This document shows, piece after piece, positions 1-6,262 of a stretch of DNA of 28,032 bases. How positions within the stretch are numbered: the stretch's first letter is position 1; each line of letters opens with the position of its first letter. Made by a program: the position numbers and the translations under genes. The stretch covers positions 1 through 28,032 of the forward strand of contig CAVKYE010000017.1 in NCBI GenBank assembly GCA_963660615.1, written 5' to 3'. The DNA comes from Coprosoma sp963660615. Lineage in GTDB: Bacteria > Bacillota_I > Bacilli_A > RF39 > UBA660. The notes beneath the pieces were generated by a model. It ran no database searches. It saw only the letters and a list, made by a program, of their open reading frames with translations, and was not told where the DNA came from.

Positions 1-79
1 GGTAGCGAAGTGGCTAAACGCGGCAGACTGTAAATCTGTTCCTTCGGGTTCGATGGTTCGAATCCATCTCTCTCCACCA
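1..79 (+). tRNA. tRNA-Tyr (GTA), 5' end cut by window edge
   Basis: The anticodon loop reads CTGTAAA with anticodon GTA, there is a long variable arm as expected for Tyr, a TTCGAAT T-loop, and an encoded CCA at 77-79. About five 5' acceptor bases lie outside the window. It is the first visible member of the host tRNA cluster. Confidence 0.95.
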
Positions 80-85
80 CTTAAT

Positions 86-160
86 TGTCTCGTAGCCAAG
101 CGGTAAGGCACCACACTTTGACTGTGGCATTCGCTAGTTCGAATCTAGCCGAGACAGCCA
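86..160 (+). tRNA. tRNA-Gln (TTG)
   Basis: The acceptor arms TGTCTCG and CGAGACA pair perfectly. The anticodon loop CTTTGAC has anticodon TTG at 118-120, the T-loop is TTCGAAT, and CCA is encoded at 158-160. It follows tRNA-Tyr by only six bases, so the two are probably co-transcribed. Confidence 0.97.
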
Positions 161-167
161 CTTATAT

Positions 168-243
168 GTCCTGTTAGCTCAGTCGGTAGAGCATTTGACT
201 TTTAATCAAAGGGTCGTGAGTTCGAATCTCGCACAGGACACCA
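168..243 (+). tRNA. tRNA-Lys (TTT)
   Basis: The acceptor arms GTCCTGT and ACAGGAC pair. The anticodon loop CTTTTAA has anticodon TTT at 201-203, and CCA is encoded at 241-243. It is the last tRNA of the first sub-cluster; a 177-bp spacer with a promoter follows. Confidence 0.97.
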
Positions 244-356
244 TTTTTAATAATAAGGGAGACCTGTAAGGTTCTATTTTATAAATAATGTTATCTATTA
301 TATTTTTGACAGCGTATATATCATACATAATTATTATGCAGATAAAGCAAAATTAT

Positions 357-386
357 TTGCACACGAAATGAAATGTATGCTATAAT
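357..386 (+). promoter_or_regulatory. Sigma-A promoter of the Leu-to-Pro tRNA operon
   Basis: TTGCAC at 357-362 and a perfect TATAAT at 381-386 are separated by 18 bp, with an extended -10 TGC just before the hexamer. It lies about 35 bp before tRNA-Leu and points to it. A second TTGACA at 306-311 has only a poor -10 partner. The spacer 244-420 shows no gene. Confidence 0.7.
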
Positions 387-420
387 AAATATGTCATTAA
401 AAATAATAAATAATTTATAT

Positions 421-509
421 GCCTGAGTGGCGAAATTGGTAGACGCACAGGACTTAAAATCCTGCGGGAGTCATATCCCGTGCCGGTTCAAGTCCGGCCT
501 TAGGCACCA
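421..509 (+). tRNA. tRNA-Leu (TAA)
   Basis: Long variable arm and acceptor GCCTGAG pairing with CTTAGGC. The loop CTTAAAA gives anticodon TAA at 455-457, and CCA is encoded at 507-509. It is the first tRNA after the strong promoter. Confidence 0.97.
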
Positions 510-515
510 TTTTTT

Positions 516-606
516 GGAGAAATACCCAAGTCTGGTTGAAGGGACCGGTCTTGAAAACCGGGAGGTCGGAAACGGCGCGGGGGTTCGAATCCCTCTTTCT
601 CCGCCA
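516..606 (+). tRNA. tRNA-Ser (TGA)
   Basis: Class II tRNA with a long variable arm. Acceptor GGAGAAA pairs with TTTCTCC. The loop CTTGAAA has anticodon TGA at 552-554, and CCA is encoded at 604-606. Confidence 0.97.
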
Positions 607-628
607 TTTAATTTATGTTATTTTACGT

Positions 629-705
629 CGCGGGATGGAGCAGTTTGGTAGCTCGCTGGGCTCATAACCCGGAGGTCGTTGGTTCAAATCCATCTCCCGC
701 AACCA
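629..705 (+). tRNA. Initiator tRNA-fMet (CAT)
   Basis: Anticodon CAT is at 663-665. The first acceptor pair is a C-A mismatch (5' CGCGGGA against 3' TCCCGCA), and three consecutive G-C pairs close the anticodon loop; both are hallmarks of the bacterial initiator tRNA. CCA is encoded at 703-705. An fMet-Asp-Phe order is typical of Bacillota chromosomal clusters. Confidence 0.95.
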
Positions 706-714
706 TTATTTTGT

Positions 715-790
715 GGTCCCGTGGTGTAGCGGTTATCACGTCTGCCTGTCACGCAGAAGATCGCGAGTTCAATTCTCGTCGGGACCGCCA
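715..790 (+). tRNA. tRNA-Asp (GTC)
   Basis: Acceptor GGTCCCG pairs with CGGGACC. The anticodon loop CTGTCAC gives GTC, and CCA is encoded at 788-790. Confidence 0.97.
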
Positions 791-794
791 TTTT

Positions 795-870
<76 letters not shown>

Positions 871-891
871 TTTCTTATTGCTCTATTAAGT

Positions 892-968
892 GCGCTAGTA
901 GCTCAATTGGATAGAGCGTTTGACTACGGATCAAAAGGTTATGGGTTCGACTCCTATCTGGCGCGCCA
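892..968 (+). tRNA. tRNA-Arg (ACG)
   Basis: Acceptor GCGCTAG pairs with CTGGCGC (one G-U). The loop CTACGGA gives anticodon ACG at 926-928, expected to be edited to ICG. CCA is encoded at 966-968. Confidence 0.97.
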
Positions 969-972
969 TTAT

Positions 973-1049
973 CGGGAAGTAGTTCAACTTGGTAGAGCAC
1001 TTGGTTTGGGACCAAGCTGTTGGGGGTTCAAATCCCTTCTTCCCGACCA
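973..1049 (+). tRNA. tRNA-Pro (TGG), next to the prophage
   Basis: Acceptor CGGGAAG pairs with CTTCCCG. The loop TTTGGGA gives anticodon TGG at 1007-1009, and CCA is encoded. It is the last tRNA before the integrase gene and therefore the most likely integration target, although no duplicate att core can be compared in this window. Confidence 0.96.
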
Positions 1050-1061
1050 TTATAAAAATAT

Positions 1062-1085
1062 CCCTTGATTTTCAAGGGTTTTATT
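1062..1085 (+). terminator. Rho-independent terminator of the tRNA operon
   Basis: A perfect 7-bp stem (CCCTTGA with TCAAGGG) with a three-base loop is followed by a T-rich tract. It sits 12 bp after tRNA-Pro. Confidence 0.85.
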
Positions 1086-1099
1086 ATATCTGATATTAA

Positions 1100-1120
1100 T
1101 TACGTTGCATTTACGTTGCA
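1100..1120. repeat. Direct repeat TTACGTTGCA, possible integrase arm sites
   Basis: The ten-base word TTACGTTGCA occurs at 1100-1109 and again at 1111-1120, between the tRNA operon terminator and the integrase stop codon. Repeats at this position often bind the integrase arm-binding domain next to an attachment site. This role is inferred from position; the att core itself cannot be assigned without the right prophage end. Confidence 0.4.
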
Positions 1121-1129
1121 GATACGGAG

Positions 1130-2284
1130 TCACGAGTTTAGAGAATTCAGTACGTTTACTGTATTCTTTTTCTTTTCTGGGAACATATGGCTATATGTTT
1201 CTTCTATTACTTGTACTGTGTCTCCAAGACGTTCTGCAACTTCACGACTATCACATCCTAAATTAATTAATAAGCTTGCGTGCGAATGTCTGAAGCCGTG
1301 AGGTGTGATTTTTTTAATTTTATCATTTTCATTATCTATCTTTTCATTTGTTTTCTCTATATATTTATTTAAGTTTCTCTTGAAGGTTGTTGATGATAAA
1401 AATCTTATATTTCCGAAAACAAACATATCTTTATTAAAACTATATATCTTTTTTTCGTACTCATAATGTCTTTTAAGCAGAGAAACCAAATTATCGTCCA
1501 AATCTACTGTTCTATTTGAATTCGCCGTCTTTGGCGTAGTTATAGCATAACCACCACCTACTATATCAGTTGTAAGAGTTTTATTAATAATGAGTTTCTT
1601 ATTAGTTAAGTCAATATCTTTCCAATTAAGAGCGTTCATTTCGCCAAAACGTACGCCAGTAAAGTACATAAAATTGAATAGAGTATAATATAATTCATCA
1701 TCTACATTTTTTATAAAAGTACAAAATTCTTTGTAGGTCCAAAAGTTTAATTTTGAATTCTTAGGATTACTGATTACTGCTTCAGATTTTATTTTGTGTA
1801 ATTTATTAGCAATTTTTATATCAAAGTTATAGTTTTCCACAGCATAATTCAATATTTCTTTAAAATATCCAATTATAATGTTTTTGTAGTTGTCAGACAT
1901 TTTTAAACTGACTATATAATCACGCCAATTGTTTAGCGTTGGAATTTTTATACTTGATAATTTTAAGCTTTCAAATTTGGGAATAATATATCTATGCACT
2001 TTTTTATATAAACCATAAAAAGTAGAACTTTTAACTAGTTGCTTTTTATAACTAAGCCATTCAGATGTTACATCCTCTAATAAAGCATTCGTGTTGGCAT
2101 TTTCACCATATTTTAATTTCTTTTTGAAAGTAGCTTCTGCCTCTTCTGCTTCGGCTTTTGTGGAAAACATTTTTGATTTATAAGCCTTTTTTTTTCCAAA
2201 CTCATCATCATACCTAACATAAAAGTACCAATGCCTTCTATCTTTCGTCCATTTTTCTTTATTTTTTTCATTAATCGTTGCCAC
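1130..2284 (-). CDS. int: Tyrosine-family phage integrase
   Basis: Site-specific recombinase of 384 residues for insertion and excision of the phage. The N-terminus (about 10-60) resembles an arm-DNA-binding domain and the middle a SAM-like core-binding domain. The C-terminal catalytic domain shows Arg212 (GVRFGE), Lys252, HxxR as His329/Arg332 (PHGFRH) and the nucleophile Tyr364 (ETYSHMF). The usual His/Trp after LG is Asp here (RLGD), a common variant in Gram-positive phages. The start is GTG at 2284, six bases after a GGAGG at 2295-2291; a longer open frame to 2341 has no ribosome site. The gene ends about 80 bp from tRNA-Pro and reads toward it, the usual layout at an att site. Confidence 0.95.
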   Translation of the reverse strand: MATINEKNKEKWTKDRRHWYFYVRYDDEFGKKKAYKSKMFSTKAEAEEAEATFKKKLKYGENANTNALLEDVTSEWLSYKKQLVKSSTFYGLYKKVHRYIIPKFESLKLSSIKIPTLNNWRDYIVSLKMSDNYKNIIIGYFKEILNYAVENYNFDIKIANKLHKIKSEAVISNPKNSKLNFWTYKEFCTFIKNVDDELYYTLFNFMYFTGVRFGEMNALNWKDIDLTNKKLIINKTLTTDIVGGGYAITTPKTANSNRTVDLDDNLVSLLKRHYEYEKKIYSFNKDMFVFGNIRFLSSTTFKRNLNKYIEKTNEKIDNENDKIKKITPHGFRHSHASLLINLGCDSREVAERLGDTVQVIEETYSHMFPEKKKNTVNVLNSLNS

Positions 2285-2300
2285 GATACACCTCCAATTA

Positions 2301-2329
2301 TTGTCATTTAATTTTAAATTTGTTATAAT
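2301..2329 (+). promoter_or_regulatory. Strong + strand promoter upstream of candidate sRNA
   Basis: TTGTCA at 2301-2306 and a perfect TATAAT at 2324-2329 are 17 bp apart, with TG at 2321-2322 making an extended -10. It points away from the integrase, opposite to the flanking genes, and predicts a transcript start near 2336. Nothing on the + strand here codes for protein. Confidence 0.6.
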
Positions 2330-2335
2330 TAGAGT

Positions 2336-2415
2336 ACACAAAAGGAATTACATTCTTATTGTGTACTAATTTAGTCGAGATAGTTCTACTTTGGCGAGAG
2401 GGACTATCTTTTTTA
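2336..2415 (+). ncRNA. Candidate small RNA, antisense to the nuclease-integrase junction
   Basis: The predicted transcript begins with a perfect 9-bp stem (2333-2341 with 2359-2367, AGTACACAA/TTGTGTACT; the first bases may lie upstream of the start). It ends with a 9-bp stem (2378-2386 with 2401-2409, one G-U) followed by TTTTTT, a terminator only in the + direction. The first loop carries AAGGA and the second loop reads CTACTTTGGCGAGAG. The RNA is antisense to any leftward message running from the nuclease gene into integrase, so control of integrase is the simplest guess; a trans target is also possible. Confidence 0.5.
2378..2415 (+). terminator. Terminator in + orientation between int and nuclease gene
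   Basis: AGATAGTTC at 2378-2386 pairs with GGACTATCT at 2401-2409, followed by a run of Ts at 2409-2414. On the - strand the hairpin is preceded, not followed, by the homopolymer. It therefore serves a + strand transcript, and it just overlaps the stop codon of the convergent nuclease gene. Confidence 0.6.
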
Positions 2416-3675
2416 TATGTTACTAATGTATTTTTTTGCTCTTCTGAAACCTAATTCTTCGGCTTCTTTAATTGTAGAAACATATTTTTCTCCTTTGGAT
2501 ATTTCTATATCAATATTGTCATATTGTTGGTCAAACGGAAGGTGGTATATTTTTTCATTTGTTGCTTTTGAAATATTGCACTTAATACAAGGATATTTTT
2601 TATCAAAGTGATAATTTTCTAGTAACTGTATATCCAATCGTTTCGCTATTTCTTTTGCTATATCAGAAACAGTATTTGTACATATAAATATGCCTTTAAC
2701 ATTATGTTTTGGATTTTCTAATTGTTTTAATAAAGTTGTTCCAAATAATTGAAATATATGTTTTTCGTGAATTGTTTTATTTTTACTCCAGTATTTACAT
2801 TGTATTATTAAAATTTCTTTATTTTTTGTTGCTATTAAATCACGACCTAAATCTTCTAAGCCTTTTTTTGCACCATTATATATAACTTTATAACCATCAT
2901 TTTCATAAATATAACCAACGTATCTTTCAAAATCTCTTCCTATTTGCCAGTTTGTTTTTTTTGATTTTCTATATCGGTCTAAACTTAATTGATATTTTTC
3001 GGTTTTTGATAAATTTTTCCATTCTTCAATTGACAAATAATGTATTGCCATATCTTCAGAAACGTTGATAGTATCGGTATAAATTTCTATATCCTTTTCT
3101 GTAGCATCTTTATATTTAGTTAATTCTGGAAAAAGCCCTTCATATATCCCCATTTGATATTTAAGCAATCTTAATTCTTTTTCAATTTTTCTTTTTTCTT
3201 TTGCAATTTTTTTTACTTCGTCTGCGGCTTTTTTTGCAGGTCTTTTTTTGTATCTTAAACTATCTGAGGTTAGTTCGTCAAAATACCATAAAAAGTCCGC
3301 TATGGAAGCTGCTAGATATGGTTTTTTTGCTAATACATCAGATAAATAATTATTTAATTTCTCGTCTTTGATATTTAATACTTTTTCTTTTTTATTAAAT
3401 TCATCTTCTTTTTGTTTTACATAAGAATTGTATTTGCTTTCTAATTTTTCTTTTTCTTGGTTTAAATCGTTTTGTGTCTTTCTAATTAAATCATTATAAG
3501 TTGAAATAAAAAGAATAATTAGAACAATAATAATAGTTAAAAGTAGAGAAATGATGTTATCTTCGAAAATACAATAAAATATAAGAAATGGTAGCCAACC
3601 AAAAACAATTATAATTCCGATAAAATCACCAATGGCTTCTTTAACAAAATTTGTAATATTATATTTTTTTTCCAT
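2413..3675 (-). CDS. Membrane-anchored Mrr-like restriction endonuclease
   Basis: A 420-residue protein not matched to a named family. Two membrane helices (about 15-37 and 41-59) are followed by charged coiled coil (62-110, 145-175). A PD-(D/E)xK nuclease domain of the Mrr/type IV restriction kind spans about 245-345, with Glu250 (RDFERYVG), Asp279 (GRDL) and Gln292-x-Lys294 (IIQCKYW). The C-terminus (365-415) has a pair CxxC and an EAEELGFRRAKK ending resembling the small Ada-like/nuclease tail domain. The start has AAGGAG eight bases upstream. It lies 20 bp after the repressor gene on the same strand and is probably co-transcribed in the lysogen, suggesting a role against invading DNA or superinfecting phage. 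That role is inference. Confidence 0.75.
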   Translation of the reverse strand: MEKKYNITNFVKEAIGDFIGIIIVFGWLPFLIFYCIFEDNIISLLLTIIIVLIILFISTYNDLIRKTQNDLNQEKEKLESKYNSYVKQKEDEFNKKEKVLNIKDEKLNNYLSDVLAKKPYLAASIADFLWYFDELTSDSLRYKKRPAKKAADEVKKIAKEKRKIEKELRLLKYQMGIYEGLFPELTKYKDATEKDIEIYTDTINVSEDMAIHYLSIEEWKNLSKTEKYQLSLDRYRKSKKTNWQIGRDFERYVGYIYENDGYKVIYNGAKKGLEDLGRDLIATKNKEILIIQCKYWSKNKTIHEKHIFQLFGTTLLKQLENPKHNVKGIFICTNTVSDIAKEIAKRLDIQLLENYHFDKKYPCIKCNISKATNEKIYHLPFDQQYDNIDIEISKGEKYVSTIKEAEELGFRRAKKYISNI

Positions 3676-3695
3676 TCATTACTCCTTAAATATTT

Positions 3696-4394
3696 TTATA
3701 AGTCACCAATATGTCTTTTAGCAATACCTATTATTTCTACTGGTAAATTGTTTATTTCGTCATTAGTATAGAATGTTGGTGTATAACCACTTGAATTATT
3801 AGCATTTAAAGGAGAAAGCAAAATACCATTTTCTTGTATTTTTACTTTTTTAAAAGTTGCGTCAAACCCGTTAACTTTCACACAACAATACTGACCAGAT
3901 TGACAAGTAGAGCTTTTTAAGAATATTACAGTATCATTGTCTTTGAATTCAGGTTCCATACTATCTCCAACAATTTTTAAAGCGAAGTACTCTTTTCCGC
4001 CCTTTCCCCAGCTTTTAGGGATTTCCTCATAATCAATGGTATAAGTATCTTCGATTGCTTCAAAGGGTATTCCTGCTGGTATTTTGCCTAATACCGGAAC
4101 TTTTATAATATCTCTTTCTATTTGCATCCCATCAATGTTTTTAGGTTCTTTGTATTTTATTTCATCAAGTTTAACATCTCCAGATTGAATTAATAAATCA
4201 TTAATAGACATTCCCATTGCTTTTGCAATTTTTTTTAATGTTTCAATTGTAACTCTTACTGGTTTTCCAGTCCTTGGGTCAACGCCTTTTTCTATACTAT
4301 CTAAATGTGTATGACTAATCTCACATTTGTCAGCAAACTCTCTTAACGACATTTCTCCGCGGTAATTCTTTATAAATTTGCCTATGTAATTCAT
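3696..4394 (-). CDS. CI-type phage repressor with LexA/S24 peptidase domain
   Basis: A 232-residue lysogeny repressor. The N-terminal XRE helix-turn-helix (about 4-68) is followed by a linker and an S24 autoprotease domain: an Ala107-Gly108 cleavage site (KIPAGIPF), Ser145 in VGDSMEPEF and a Lys at 182 (ATFKKV). RecA-stimulated self-cleavage on DNA damage is expected from the family. ATG at 4394 is chosen because AAAGGAG lies eight bases upstream; the GTG three codons earlier overlaps that site. Its promoter contains a perfect 30-bp operator, indicating autoregulation. The gene is probably co-transcribed with the downstream nuclease gene. Confidence 0.95.
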   Translation of the reverse strand: MNYIGKFIKNYRGEMSLREFADKCEISHTHLDSIEKGVDPRTGKPVRVTIETLKKIAKAMGMSINDLLIQSGDVKLDEIKYKEPKNIDGMQIERDIIKVPVLGKIPAGIPFEAIEDTYTIDYEEIPKSWGKGGKEYFALKIVGDSMEPEFKDNDTVIFLKSSTCQSGQYCCVKVNGFDATFKKVKIQENGILLSPLNANNSSGYTPTFYTNDEINNLPVEIIGIAKRHIGDL

Positions 4395-4412
4395 ACGTAA
4401 CACTCCTTTCGA

Positions 4413-4442
4413 ATTTATTGTAAACTAAACTTTACAATAAAT
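4413..4442. promoter_or_regulatory. Repressor operator, perfect 12-bp inverted repeat
   Basis: ATTTATTGTAAA at 4413-4424 and its exact reverse complement at 4431-4442 are separated by six bases (CTAAAC). The dyad covers nearly the whole spacer and the -10 of the leftward promoter, so binding would block transcription of the repressor itself. No second full copy was found near the rightward promoter. Confidence 0.8.
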
Positions 4443-4445
4443 CAA
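4417..4445 (-). promoter_or_regulatory. Leftward promoter of repressor/nuclease operon
   Basis: Read on the - strand, TTGATT (4445-4440) and TACAAT (4422-4417) are 17 bp apart. The start would fall near 4410, giving a very short leader that contains the AAAGGAG ribosome site of the repressor. Confidence 0.65.
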
Positions 4446-4476
4446 TAAAAAAAATAGAAAAAGATGTAAAACATAC

Positions 4477-4506
4477 TTGACAAAGTGCCATAATGTAGTG
4501 TATACT
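4477..4506 (+). promoter_or_regulatory. Rightward early promoter
   Basis: A perfect TTGACA (4477-4482) and TATACT (4501-4506) are separated by 18 bp, with transcription starting about 14 bp before the Cro-like gene. The word ATACTTGACA occurs at 4473-4482 and 4502-4511, over the -35 and just after the -10, and may be a second regulator-binding sequence. Confidence 0.75.
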
Positions 4507-4526
4507 TGACACGAAGGAGGTAAAGA

Positions 4527-4745
4527 ATGAATAATTTATTGAGGCAAAAACGTGAAGAAAAAAATATGACACAAGAACAACTTGCTAAAGTCTCGAACGT
4601 TTCAAGACAAACAATTTCACAAATAGAAAATAATGCACTTAGCAACATCGAAAGTAAAACGTTACTAAAATTAGCATATGCATTGAATTGTGATGTTGGT
4701 GATATTTTTTTTAAAGAAAATGTAGTGTTTACACAACAAAAATAA
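4527..4745 (+). CDS. Cro-like XRE regulator
   Basis: A 72-residue single-domain DNA-binding protein with a typical XRE helix-turn-helix (MTQEQLAKVSNVSRQTISQI, residues 14-33). It is the first gene of the rightward operon, preceded by GAAGGAGG, and diverges from the CI-type repressor. This position makes it the likely antirepressor/Cro of the switch. It lacks a dimerisation/protease domain, as usual for Cro. Confidence 0.85.
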   Translation: MNNLLRQKREEKNMTQEQLAKVSNVSRQTISQIENNALSNIESKTLLKLAYALNCDVGDIFFKENVVFTQQK

Positions 4746-4759
4746 AAAAAGGAGTAGAT

Positions 4760-4963
4760 ATGAAAGAAGAAACAGGCAATGATAAGAGATTTATCGTTGA
4801 GTTAGATGAAAATACTAAAAAGCAACTACAGGAACCAACAAATTGGTCTTTGTATCAAGGAATGTTAGGTTTTAGTAAAAGATGTTTCAAATTAGAAAAA
4901 ATAACTAAAATCATATTAGTTATTTCAATAACAAACTTACTATTAACGATATTGTGGAAGTAA
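4760..4963 (+). CDS. Small membrane protein, unknown function
   Basis: A 67-residue protein with a charged N-terminal part (about 1-47) and one C-terminal membrane helix (about 49-66, IILVISITNLLLTILW), a tail-anchor arrangement. An AAAGGAG site lies just before the ATG, and it follows the Cro-like gene by 14 bp. Its 3' end overlaps the 3' end of the opposing gene at 4920-5228 by 44 bp. Not recognised; real because of its ribosome site and operon position. Confidence 0.6.
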   Translation: MKEETGNDKRFIVELDENTKKQLQEPTNWSLYQGMLGFSKRCFKLEKITKIILVISITNLLLTILWK

Positions 4964-5228
4964 TTATTGGGTAAATATAAATAAAAATCAGATTTTTATA
5001 ATATGTATTTCCTTTATTTGTTAGTTCGTAAATGGTTCCAACTTTATTTGTTGGTTTGATGTAATTATCTTCTGATAGATATTTTAGAGAGGTTTCTATC
5101 AATTTGATATTTTCTTCCATATTTTTATTGAGACTAACATTTAAGGCAATTGTATCCCACGATTGTTTAGTATTTGTCCTTTTAAAGTAGTTTAAAACTT
5201 TACGAGAATTTTTATCTAATAATAACAT
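4920..5228 (-). CDS. Winged-helix protein with C-terminal membrane helix
   Basis: A 102-residue protein. Residues about 5-78 look like a winged-helix domain (helices, then the hairpin-like VGTIYELTNKGNTYY), similar in layout to YjcQ-type phage proteins. The last 20 residues (FIYIYPIITSTISLIVSLLL) form a membrane helix. AGGAGGTG lies seven bases before the ATG, and a TGATATAAT extended -10 lies just upstream. It is a separately transcribed - strand gene inside a + strand operon, as expected for a lysogenic-conversion gene. Function unknown. Confidence 0.65.
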   Translation of the reverse strand: MLLLDKNSRKVLNYFKRTNTKQSWDTIALNVSLNKNMEENIKLIETSLKYLSEDNYIKPTNKVGTIYELTNKGNTYYKNLIFIYIYPIITSTISLIVSLLLK

Positions 5229-5241
5229 AAGACACCTCCTA

Positions 5242-5250
5242 GATAAATTA
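5242..5250 (-). promoter_or_regulatory. Extended -10 promoter for the winged-helix gene
   Basis: On the - strand the sequence reads TGATATAAT (5250-5242), an extended -10 element about 14-22 bp before the ATG at 5228. No good -35 is visible, which is common for extended -10 promoters. Confidence 0.5.
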
Positions 5251-5287
5251 TATCATAGGAGAAGATTAAAGAAAAAGAGGAGTAGAT

Positions 5288-5461
5288 ATGAAAAGAGGAC
5301 ATTATATTATGCTTAATGGCAAAATGGTACCGACAGATTACATACTTGATATTACGGACAAAATAGTTGATATTTTAAAAAAAGAAAAAATTACTTATGC
5401 ACTTGCAAAAGAGATTTTAAAAATATCAGAAGAAAGATTAGAAAATACCATTATTAACTAG
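5288..5461 (+). CDS. Small phage protein, 57 residues
   Basis: The open frame begins MKRGHYIMLNGK and ends with an amphipathic helix-rich half (KKEKITYALAKEILKISEER). A GAGGAG ribosome site lies six bases before the ATG. The helical C-terminus with an ALAKEILKIS step resembles half of a DNA-binding fold, but no family can be named. The TAG stop overlaps the first base of the ribosome site of the next gene, so the two are probably translated together. Confidence 0.5.
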   Translation: MKRGHYIMLNGKMVPTDYILDITDKIVDILKKEKITYALAKEILKISEERLENTIIN

Positions 5462-5471
5462 GAGATTTGAT

Positions 5472-5651
5472 ATGGGAGAATTTATTGCTAGTATATTTAT
5501 ATTTTTGACACTTTTAATGTGGATAACAACTTTGTTAAGTTTTATATCAAAACAATTTAATAATGAAGTGATTAATTCATTAAAAAAACAAAACATTTTA
5601 ATTGATAAATATAGAAATGAAATAAAAAAATTATTTAGCAAAATTAACTAA
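5472..5651 (+). CDS. Small membrane protein, 59 residues
   Basis: The N-terminal half is one membrane helix (about 4-26, IASIFIFLTLLMWITTLL), and the C-terminal half is positively charged. GGAG lies eight bases upstream of the ATG. It is the last gene before a convergent - strand gene, with only four bases between stop codons. Not recognised. Confidence 0.5.
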   Translation: MGEFIASIFIFLTLLMWITTLLSFISKQFNNEVINSLKKQNILIDKYRNEIKKLFSKIN

Positions 5652-5655
5652 ATAA

Positions 5656-6186
5656 TTATTGAAAAATAGTTTTTATAAATTCTAATATTTTATCTTGATA
5701 TTTGACGATTAAAACACTGTCAATGAACCAAAAAATAAGTTGAGATATTTTCGTAAATATTGTGTCGCTATTTAATCCTAGAAAAGCAATTATATTTTTT
5801 GGTAAAAAAATTATTAAATTAATCCAATACAAGGGATTAAAACTTTCAAATATTCTTTTGCGATAAACACCTTTTGCTTCTAAAAAAAAATCTCTTGTAA
5901 GACTTGCTGTACGTTTATCATTTAAGAAAATATTATCAAATGTTGAATAGGTTGTGTTTACTACTTGAAAATAACCTGTTGGTACAGTAATTGGTTGTGA
6001 TGTATCCTTGATATTAGCTCTCTTAAAATTATCAATTATTTGTTGTTTATAGGAAAAAGCGTTTGAATTATCTTTTGCAAAAAAAGATAACCAAATTTGA
6101 AGTAGTCTTTCGTTATTAAAGAAAAAAATTATATTAGATATCAACTTATAAAAAAACATTATAGAAAAAATATACAATGCAAACAT
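5656..6186 (-). CDS. Membrane protein of unknown function, possible moron
   Basis: A 176-residue protein with a membrane helix at the N-terminus (about 1-24), a soluble, mostly polar middle (about 30-115) and two hydrophobic segments near the C-terminus (about 120-140 and 150-168). ATG at 6186 is preferred: AGGAGGTGA starts upstream and the alternative GTG at 6198 is part of that ribosome site. It has its own extended -10 promoter and lies against the direction of the early operon. Prophage genes in this setting are often expressed in the lysogen and can exclude other phages. That function is a guess from context; no family was recognised. Confidence 0.6.
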   Translation of the reverse strand: MFALYIFSIMFFYKLISNIIFFFNNERLLQIWLSFFAKDNSNAFSYKQQIIDNFKRANIKDTSQPITVPTGYFQVVNTTYSTFDNIFLNDKRTASLTRDFFLEAKGVYRKRIFESFNPLYWINLIIFLPKNIIAFLGLNSDTIFTKISQLIFWFIDSVLIVKYQDKILEFIKTIFQ

Positions 6187-6205
6187 TTTTAATTTCACCT
6201 CCTGT

Positions 6206-6224
6206 CTATAAATTAATTATAGCA
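6206..6224 (-). promoter_or_regulatory. Promoter with dyad for the 5656-6186 gene
   Basis: On the - strand TGCTATAAT (6224-6216) is an extended -10. CTATAA at 6206-6211 and TTATAG at 6217-6222 form a dyad with five-base spacing over the -10, which may be an operator. Confidence 0.5.
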
Positions 6225-6262
6225 CGAAGGTAGAAAAATAAAAATTGAAAGAAGGTGGTAGT

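Noticed and set aside
244..420. Possible small gene or mobile-element remnant between tRNA-Lys and tRNA-Leu
   Set aside because: Only promoter-like elements are visible; no open frame with a ribosome site.
2285..2341. Longer integrase with ATG at 2341
   Set aside because: No ribosome site precedes 2341 and the extra 19 residues do not resemble an integrase; GTG at 2284 has GGAGG six bases upstream.
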